A stretch of 46,512 nt of DNA from Phycisphaerales bacterium. GTDB lineage: Bacteria > Planctomycetota > Phycisphaerae > Phycisphaerales > UBA1924. The stretch lies in contig JAFIFZ010000039.1 in the NCBI GenBank assembly GCA_020831775.1, positions 1-46,512 of the forward strand. The letters run 5' to 3'. The position numbers and the translations under genes are program-made. Below, piece after piece: positions 41,184 to 46,512 of this stretch. Below the pieces are notes generated by a model, which had not been told where the DNA came from, ran no database searches, and was given only the letters and a program-made list of their open reading frames with translations. The first letter of the stretch is position 1. Each line of letters opens with the position of its first letter.

Positions 41184-42206
41184 ATGCTGAAAAGAACTTT
41201 GTTCGCCGCGGCGCTATCGCTGCCGCTCGCGGCCGCCAACGCCCAACCCGCCCCGGACTATGACTTCCCATGGGCGACGATCAGTGATCCGGGCAACGCC
41301 GCATTCCAAGGCTCGGCGCTCCCTTTCGCAAGCGGGCGCGGGAGTGTCGGCTACACATACCGCATCAGCACACTCCAAGTGACTACCGGCCAATGGATGG
41401 AGTTTGTCAACACCTTCTCGATGCAACCCGGAGGCGAGGCATTCTCGAACCCAACGCAGTGGGGCGCCTATTCCGATCCCCGTTACAACGGTCCCGGGGT
41501 TCGTTGGATATACGGAATTGGGCCGGACGTCGACTTGCTGCCGGTCGCCGGCATCTCGTGGCGAGAAGGGGCGATGTACTGCAACTGGCTGCACAACAAC
41601 AAAGCCCCGGAGCAGTGGGCCTTGGAAACCGGGGCCTACGACACCAGCACATTCTCCACCAACCAGCACAGCTACAACTTCACCGACCAACTCACTCGGA
41701 GCCCTGATGCGCGTTTCTGGATCCCGAGTCTTGATGAATGGCTCAAAGCAGCCCACTACGATCCGAATCGTTTCGGCCCGGGCGACAGCGGCTGGTGGCA
41801 GTATCCGAACAGCTCTGATGCGCCGTTGCAGCCCGGGCCGCCCGGCGAAGGACAGACCACCGCGGGCTGGGTTGATCCGGATCCCAACCGCAATCTCGGT
41901 GAATGGTACATCCCCTTGGGCGCCTACCCCGATGAAGCTTCGCCTTGGGGCTTGCTGGACATCAGCGGAGGCGCAACAGAGTGGACCGAGGAACACATCG
42001 ACCTCCGCTGGCGTGTTGTAAATGGAAGCAGCGCGGGCTTCGCCCACGCTCCGCTCGACTGGATCGAACACATCGGAGCACAACTGCCAGATAGCCGAAA
42101 CTACAACGGACTTCGGATCGCATCGGTCGTTCCTGCTCCGTCGACGGGCATGCTGCTCGTCACCACATTGGCGGTTGTTCTCAGAAGAAGACGGATCGCA
42201 TCATGA
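41184..42206 (+). CDS. SUMF1-fold PEP-CTERM protein, paralog 3 (type B)
   Basis: A 340-residue protein from ATG 41184, with AAGGAAGTGACGC upstream. The signal peptide ends ANA at residue 20. It is closest to paralog 2: GQWMEFVNTFSMQPGG, LLPVAGISWREGAMYCNWLHNN, RFWIPSLDEWLKAAHYDP, PWGLLDISGGATEWTEEH, GLRIA. The lone Cys (AMYCNW) is not at a family catalytic position. The fold is thus structurally kept but probably non-enzymatic, perhaps a glycan or peptide binder. The PEP-CTERM-like end reads VVPAPSTGMLL and stops in RRRRIAS. Less GC-biased third positions than in paralog 4 suggest the copies have diverged for some time. Confidence 0.8.
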   Translation: MLKRTLFAAALSLPLAAANAQPAPDYDFPWATISDPGNAAFQGSALPFASGRGSVGYTYRISTLQVTTGQWMEFVNTFSMQPGGEAFSNPTQWGAYSDPRYNGPGVRWIYGIGPDVDLLPVAGISWREGAMYCNWLHNNKAPEQWALETGAYDTSTFSTNQHSYNFTDQLTRSPDARFWIPSLDEWLKAAHYDPNRFGPGDSGWWQYPNSSDAPLQPGPPGEGQTTAGWVDPDPNRNLGEWYIPLGAYPDEASPWGLLDISGGATEWTEEHIDLRWRVVNGSSAGFAHAPLDWIEHIGAQLPDSRNYNGLRIASVVPAPSTGMLLVTTLAVVLRRRRIAS

Positions 42207-42271
42207 GTGCAACGCCGGCCTGCTCCCATCAGTCGCCGGCTTTGTATCGCCTCAACACAAGGAAGTGACGC
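42207..42271 (+). repeat. 65-bp duplicated spacer, copy 2
   Basis: Near-identical to 41119-41183, with a few substitutions in the first 25 bases; the last 40 bases before the start codon are nearly unchanged. Confidence 0.8.
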
Positions 42272-43336
42272 ATGCTGAAAAGAACCCTGTTCGCCGCCAC
42301 GGTATCGCTGCCGCTCGCGGCCGCCAACGCCCAACCCGCCCCGGACTACGGCTTCCAATGGGCGACCATCGGCGAACCCGGCAACACCGCCTACGACGGC
42401 GGGTTCTGGGGCATGACCACCGGCCGCGGCAGCGTTGATTACACATTCCGCATCAGCACGCTCCAAGTCACCACAGGACAGTGGATGGGGTTTCTCAACA
42501 CCTTCTCCCAGCGCGACGGCTGGGAGTACTTCGGCCGGCCGTCGCGATGGGGCGCCAGCCACGATTACTTCTACTCCGGTCCCGGTGCGAGGTACCTCCC
42601 GATCGACACGCCGAACTGGGACATGCTGCCCGTCGCGGGGATCTCGTGGCACGAAGCCGCGATGTACACCAACTGGCTGCACAACGGCAAGTCGTCCGAC
42701 CCCACCTCGCTGCAGACCGGCGCGTACGACACCGGCACATGGGGCGTCGACCCGAACACCGGCCACCGCACCGACGGCGGCAGGCTGCCCGGCGCGAAGT
42801 TCTGGATCCCCAACCTCGACGAGTGGCAGAAGGCGGTGTACTACGACCCCGACCGCTACGCACCCGGCGAGAGCGGCTGGTGGCTGTTTCCCAACAGCTC
42901 CGACGAGCCGCTGACGCCCGGGCGGCCGGGTGAGGGCGAGACGATGGCGGGGATCCAGGAGCAGCACTCCGCCGAGTGGAATGTGCCGCTGGGCGCTTAC
43001 CCGCAGGTGACCACCCCGTGGGGCCTGCTCGACGCCAGCGGCGGCGCGCACGAGTGGATCGAGGAATGGACGCACGCCGCCGCCCCGCAGCGCCGAGGTT
43101 TGAACGGCTCGTACGCGGGCCAGCACTCGCCGGAACTGCACGATCGCGCCGACGCCTTCACGGGATCCCAACGCCCCGATGCTTCCGCGTTCTGGGGCGG
43201 GCTCCGCATCGCCTCGGTCGTCCCAGCGCCGGGAACCTCGGCCTTGGCGGCGTTCATGTTCGTCGCGCTCGCCGCCCGCAGAAACAGGCCGCAGAAGCGC
43301 GGGGATGCTGCATTGCAAGGAAGCCACGGATGCTGA
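42272..43336 (+). CDS. SUMF1-fold PEP-CTERM protein, paralog 4 (type B)
   Basis: A 354-residue protein from ATG 42272. The first ~20 residues are nearly identical to paralog 3 (MLKRTLFAATVSLPLAAANA). Type B motifs remain: GQWMGFLNTFSQRDG, MLPVAGISWHEAAMYTNWLHNG, FWIPNLDEWQKAVYYDP, PWGLLDASGGAHEWIEE, GLRIA. No Cys replaces the missing FGE pair. The PEP-CTERM-like tail (VVPAPGTSALAAFMFVALAARR) is followed by a 17-residue polar extension ending GSHGC, encoded by the part that overlaps the start of paralog 5. Sorting would remove that extension. Stop and next start overlap by seven bases, so translation is coupled. Confidence 0.8.
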   Translation: MLKRTLFAATVSLPLAAANAQPAPDYGFQWATIGEPGNTAYDGGFWGMTTGRGSVDYTFRISTLQVTTGQWMGFLNTFSQRDGWEYFGRPSRWGASHDYFYSGPGARYLPIDTPNWDMLPVAGISWHEAAMYTNWLHNGKSSDPTSLQTGAYDTGTWGVDPNTGHRTDGGRLPGAKFWIPNLDEWQKAVYYDPDRYAPGESGWWLFPNSSDEPLTPGRPGEGETMAGIQEQHSAEWNVPLGAYPQVTTPWGLLDASGGAHEWIEEWTHAAAPQRRGLNGSYAGQHSPELHDRADAFTGSQRPDASAFWGGLRIASVVPAPGTSALAAFMFVALAARRNRPQKRGDAALQGSHGC

Positions 43337-44409
43337 GAAGAACTCTGCTCGCCGCGGCGGTCTCGCTGCCGCTCGCGGCCAGTGCCCAGCCCTTGCCCGA
43401 CTACGGCTTCGACTGGATCACGGTCGGCGATCCCGGCAATGCCGCATACGACACAACATTCATGCTCGGCCGCCCGACAGGATCCGTCGATTACAGCTTC
43501 AGGATCGCGGCTTCCCCGCTCTCCAACGCGCAATGGATCGACTTCGCAAACGCGCTCGACACCGTCGCCACGCCGCAGGAACAGTTCTGGATGGAGTTGC
43601 AGGCGTCGCCCGCGGTCCGGCGCAACAGCGGCGGCGTGTTCGAGATCACGCCGGGGCGTGAACAGTTCGGCGCGCGCACGAACTACATGCTCGCCGCGAT
43701 GTACGCCAACTGGATGCACAACGACCGGAGCCCCGATCGAGCGGCGTTCGACAGCGGCGCCTACGACATGTCGCTCTTTGTCAACAACGGCGGCACATGG
43801 TCGAGCGAGGGCGCTCGCTCACCCGACGCCAGGTTCTGGATCCCGTCCATCGACGAGCACATCAAGGCGTCGTACTACGACCCGGACAAGCACGGTCCCG
43901 GCGAGGGCGGCTACTGGCGGTTTCCCCACCAGAGCGACGAGCCGCCCGCCTACGCCCTGCCCTGGGAGCCCGGTGCGCAGAGCAACGCGGGGATCGAACC
44001 GCCCTTCACCGGCGAATGGCGGACGGAGATGCCGCTGGGCTTGTACCCCGAGACGACCTCCGCCTACGGCCTTCAGGATGTTTCAGGCGGCGTGCTCGAA
44101 TGGACAGACTCACCTCTCATGGATGTGATCGCCAGCTCGCGCATGGCGCACCAGTCCGCGGCTGGTATTGGTGAGTTTGCGCCGCTGTTTGAAGATATCG
44201 ATCTGCTCACATATGGAAGCGGTTCGTTCATCCAAGGCATGGGGCTTAGACTCGCAACAGTCGTGCCTTCGCCCGGCACACTCGCCCCGCTCCTCTTGCT
44301 CTGCCTGCACCATCGCCGACGGCGGCCCTGCACAACCCACGACCACGGCCCGCACACGCCCTGCCTGCACGGCGTGATGCAACGCAATGACAGCGATTTC
44401 CTCGCCTGA
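43330..44409 (+). CDS. SUMF1-fold PEP-CTERM protein, paralog 5 (type A)
   Basis: A 359-residue protein from ATG 43330. The signal peptide ends ASA at residue 19. It is type A like paralog 1: QPLPDYGFDWITVGDPGNA, NYMLAAMYANWMHNDRSPDRAAFDSGAYDMS, FWIPSIDEHIKASYYDP, YGLQDVSGGVLEWTD, MGLRLA. So the five-gene array runs A-B-B-B-A. The catalytic Cys pair of FGE is again missing. After VVPSPGTLAPLLLLCL and a short Arg cluster, a His/Pro/Thr-rich tail of about 35 residues follows, ending DSDFLA; the normal stop after the Arg cluster seems to have been lost. An 18-bp palindrome follows the stop codon. Confidence 0.78.
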   Translation: MLRRTLLAAAVSLPLAASAQPLPDYGFDWITVGDPGNAAYDTTFMLGRPTGSVDYSFRIAASPLSNAQWIDFANALDTVATPQEQFWMELQASPAVRRNSGGVFEITPGREQFGARTNYMLAAMYANWMHNDRSPDRAAFDSGAYDMSLFVNNGGTWSSEGARSPDARFWIPSIDEHIKASYYDPDKHGPGEGGYWRFPHQSDEPPAYALPWEPGAQSNAGIEPPFTGEWRTEMPLGLYPETTSAYGLQDVSGGVLEWTDSPLMDVIASSRMAHQSAAGIGEFAPLFEDIDLLTYGSGSFIQGMGLRLATVVPSPGTLAPLLLLCLHHRRRRPCTTHDHGPHTPCLHGVMQRNDSDFLA

Positions 44410-44415
44410 ATCGTG

Positions 44416-44433
44416 TCCGGGTTCGAACCCGGA
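44416..44433. repeat. 18-bp perfect palindrome
   Basis: TCCGGGTTCGAACCCGGA lies seven bases after the last SUMF1-like gene. It could be a weak terminator hairpin or a dyad protein-binding site upstream of the next dockerin gene. Confidence 0.7.
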
Positions 44434-44509
44434 GCGCGATTCCCGCGAACCGACTTTCTCACACAGCATCTGTCATTGCCGGAATTGGCAAGGCCGAGAA
44501 AGAGGAGAT

Positions 44510-45667
44510 ATGAAGATGACCAAGTCCGCAGTTATCGCCGGGATCGCCGCCGTCGCAGGCTTCGCCGTCGCCGCAAACGCCCAGTTTATCACGGGCATCA
44601 CCAAGCCCGTCTTCAGCGTCAACCAGCCCGAGGCCTTCTTCACCGACCTCGACGCGCTGACCAACACCTTCCTCTTCGACATCCAGAACGACACGGGCAT
44701 CCCCGCCACAGCGCCGGGCTTCACCGGCCTCGCGGGCGACGACGCCAACAGGCGCTTCTTCGCCACCGTTCGCAACGGGCCGCAGGACGACATCTGGGAG
44801 TTCGACTACGACGACCTGCTCAACCCCACGCTCCTCTTCACCGCACGCCACCCCGACGGCAGCGGACAGGCCATCAACGGCCTCGCCTACGACACCACGC
44901 GCAACAAGCTCTACGGCTCCGGCCGACTCAACAACGAGCTCTACGAGATCGACATCAACACCGGTACTGTTATCAGCGTGCTCGATTACTCGACGCTCGT
45001 CGGCGGCGCGAGCAACTGGACCGTCACCTCCGTCGAGTACTACGCCGGCACCGACCTGCTCTACATCGTCAACCGCGACCCGGGCGCCCAGCCCGGACGC
45101 GCCATCTGGTCGCTCGATCCCGAAAACCTCAGCGCCGGCCCCACGCTCGTCGCCCAGCTCCCCCCGGACATCACCAACCCCGACGGCCTCGGCGCGGGCG
45201 ACGGCAAGCTCTTCCTCGTCACCGGCCACAACACCATCAACAACGGACGACACATCGTCTACGACCTGGCCACCGGCGAATTCTCACAACCCATCGAGAC
45301 GCCCTACCCCGCCCCCGCCGGCTCGCCCCTGCAGCCGATCCCGTCGGCCGCGGGCGCGTTCGTCCCGAACCTGCTGAGCGCCCCGGGCTGCCCCGCGGAC
45401 CTCAACGGCGACGGCGTCGTCGACGCCGATGACTTCTTCCTGTTCTTGCAGTTCTTCGCCGACGGCGACGCCAGAGCCGACATCAACAACGACGGCGTGA
45501 TCGACGCGGACGACTTCTTCGAGTACCTCCGCCTCTTCGCCGCCGGCTGCTGCGCCCGCGCCGGCCGATGGCATCCGCCTACCGGGGCGCCGCCCGCAAA
45601 ACCCCCCACAGCGCGCCGCCGCACACCGCGGGGGCGTTTTCTTTCCCATCCAGCCAAACGACTCTGA
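44510..45667 (+). CDS. secreted protein with GC-type dockerin and lost stop codon
   Basis: A 385-residue protein from ATG 44510, with GAGGAGAT at close spacing. The signal peptide is about 1-24 (AANAQ). The ~280-residue body looks like a beta-propeller (DALTNTFLFDIQND, GLAGDDANRRFFATVRNG, INGLAYDTTRNKLYGSGRLNNELYEID, AIWSLDPENLSAG). The dockerin starts CPADLNGDG and both loops are intact, but where all seven other dockerin proteins stop after Gly-Cys, this one reads TGC instead of TGA at 45551-45553 and runs on for 38 residues rich in Pro and Arg. That extension also covers its own likely terminator. The extra tail may prevent normal processing or anchoring at the Cys. Confidence 0.82.
   Translation: MKMTKSAVIAGIAAVAGFAVAANAQFITGITKPVFSVNQPEAFFTDLDALTNTFLFDIQNDTGIPATAPGFTGLAGDDANRRFFATVRNGPQDDIWEFDYDDLLNPTLLFTARHPDGSGQAINGLAYDTTRNKLYGSGRLNNELYEIDINTGTVISVLDYSTLVGGASNWTVTSVEYYAGTDLLYIVNRDPGAQPGRAIWSLDPENLSAGPTLVAQLPPDITNPDGLGAGDGKLFLVTGHNTINNGRHIVYDLATGEFSQPIETPYPAPAGSPLQPIPSAAGAFVPNLLSAPGCPADLNGDGVVDADDFFLFLQFFADGDARADINNDGVIDADDFFEYLRLFAAGCCARAGRWHPPTGAPPAKPPTARRRTPRGRFLSHPAKRL
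45598..45640 (+). terminator. weak terminator inside the extended reading frame
   Basis: AAAACCCCCC-ACAGCG paired with CGCGGGGGCG-TTTT forms an imperfect stem with a T-containing run (TTTTCTTTC) after it. It lies beyond the ancestral stop position but before the present one. Confidence 0.5.
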
Positions 45668-45847
45668 ATCCGCACGGAGTGTGTTTGGCTGTTGCTCTGG
45701 TATTGGCCTGCCCAGCGGCTCACGCCCGCAAGTTTCTTGACATTCGCGGCATTTTCGGTTCCTCTCTGACCACTCAACTGCGCTGAGTACAGCAGACACA
45801 CTGTTTCGGCTCCGTCGTCATGCGCGAGCTTGGTCTGGAGGATGGAC

Positions 45848-46512
45848 ATGATCGGATCTCGTGGATCGTTGCAGTTTGCAAAGGCTCTGCTCGCGTTCGG
45901 CGCGCTCGCCGCGGCGGCCCAGGCACAGCCCGTGCTCATCACCGTCCCGCAAACGGTCGGGCCGGAAGAGACCCACATCACCCCGACGGCCGGCGGCGCC
46001 CCCGTCCCGCTGACGACCGCCGAGATCACCGTCCGCGGCACAACGCTGACGATGAACGGGCGCCACCAGATCGCCTCGCTGGTCGTCGAGCCCAGCGGCG
46101 CGATCGCGGGCGTGGTTACTCATGACGCGGGGTTCACTTGGGACTATTCGAGCATTGGCTCGGACATTGTACATGGGATGGACTTAGTCGTGAACGGCAA
46201 CATCAGGGTCGAGATCAACGGTCGCATTGATGTGTCGGCCCGCGGTTATGCGGGGGGTCAGGGTCCGGGCGCCGGTGATCAGGGGCACCGCCACGACGGC
46301 GGCGGCGGCGGGCACGGTGGCGCTGGCGCTGTCGGCAGCACCGGGAGGGCAGGCGGGACGACATACGGAAACCTTAATGCGCCGACCACCCTCGGCTCGG
46401 GCGGAGGCAACGGCGCCAACAACGACCCCATCGCCAACACGGGAGGCCGTGGCGGCGGCGCCCTGCGTCTGATCGTTGCAGGCACGCTGCAGGTCGACGG
46501 ACAGATCCTCGC
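45848..46512 (+). CDS. secreted glycine-rich protein (partial)
   Basis: The 3' end is beyond the window. ATG 45848 is preferred because GGAGG at 45837-45841 gives a six-base spacing; an ATG two codons earlier abuts it. A signal peptide covers about 1-27 (AAAAQAQ). Then a beta-rich part (TAEITVRGTTLTMNGRHQIASLVVEPSG, VVNGNIRVEINGRIDVSARG) shows repeated strand-turn units like a right-handed parallel beta-helix, followed by a Gly/Ala/His-rich stretch (GGGGGHGGAGAVGS) and a second strand region (LRLIVAGTLQVDG). This matches large planctomycete surface proteins of autotransporter-like or filamentous type. The missing C-terminus may hold the anchor, dockerin or PEP-CTERM. Confidence 0.6.
   Translation, partial: MIGSRGSLQFAKALLAFGALAAAAQAQPVLITVPQTVGPEETHITPTAGGAPVPLTTAEITVRGTTLTMNGRHQIASLVVEPSGAIAGVVTHDAGFTWDYSSIGSDIVHGMDLVVNGNIRVEINGRIDVSARGYAGGQGPGAGDQGHRHDGGGGGHGGAGAVGSTGRAGGTTYGNLNAPTTLGSGGGNGANNDPIANTGGRGGGALRLIVAGTLQVDGQIL

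Noticed and set aside
39092-44409. Sulfatase-activating enzymes
   Set aside because: The SUMF1 fold is recognisable but the Cys pair needed for formylglycine formation is missing in all five and no sulfatase gene is adjacent; exported PEP-CTERM forms are also unlike the cytoplasmic enzyme.
44414-44435. T-arm-like sequence of a tRNA (GGGTTCGAACCC)
   Set aside because: The palindrome leaves a six-base rather than seven-base loop, there is no acceptor or anticodon stem nearby and no CCA; it is simply an 18-bp palindrome.
45568-45786. Short plus-strand frame after the last dockerin gene with a hydrophobic stretch
   Set aside because: It lies mostly inside the extended C-terminus and terminator of the dockerin gene, has no ribosome-binding site and no recognisable domain.

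Overview
The window looks like a piece of a high-GC chromosome from a planctomycete of the Phycisphaerae/Phycisphaerales type. Four things point there. Eight secreted proteins end in a paired-EF-hand dockerin module that stops at Gly-Cys. PEP-CTERM-like tails (V-P-A/S-P, hydrophobic stretch, Arg cluster) occur on other secreted proteins. There is a planctomycete-style pseudopilin. A complete Gram-negative envelope gene set (bamA, skp, lpxD, lpxC, mla) sits with murA. Assignments come from reading the sequence and recalling families; no database search was run.

Layout. 1-3278 (minus strand): a phage head cassette of portal, scaffold and SU10/DUF5309-type major capsid protein. It has no terminase or protease in view, and the capsid gene seems cut off near position 145. 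Four 23-nt hairpins lie between scaffold and capsid. 3279-4954: a DUF6265-like lipoprotein gene flanked by two direct copies of a ~240-bp hairpin-rich repeat. 4955-8990: transketolase (minus), dnaN (plus) and a small membrane protein (minus). 9219-16954: an envelope-assembly run, bamA-skp-lpxD-lpxC-mlaF-mlaD, tightly packed and partly overlapping. 16973-23583: a periplasmic serine hydrolase, a short lipoprotein, a fibro-slime/PA14 protein, murA, a branched-chain aminotransferase and a MarR regulator.

23825-46512 is a block of cell-surface genes. It starts with four tandem propeller-dockerin paralogs (23825-28587), then a pseudopilin, a metallophosphoesterase and a membrane-anchored helix-turn-helix protein. 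Three minus-strand dockerin proteins follow (14-repeat, FG-GAP-like and unclassified), with a PEP-CTERM protein between the last two. Next come five tandem SUMF1-fold PEP-CTERM paralogs (39092-44409), a further dockerin protein whose stop codon seems lost, and a truncated Gly-rich secreted protein at the edge.

How the genes fit together: the central part builds the envelope (outer-membrane insertion, periplasmic chaperone, lipid A, lipid transport, peptidoglycan). The right half encodes proteins exported through it and apparently kept at the surface by two separate C-terminal systems, dockerin-GC and PEP-CTERM. No cohesin partner and no exosortase is visible here. The most unusual items are the A-B-B-B-A array of cysteine-poor SUMF1-like proteins, the homogenised dockerin cassettes with a conserved Cys pair, the structured repeats around the lipoprotein gene, and the stripped-down capsid cassette.
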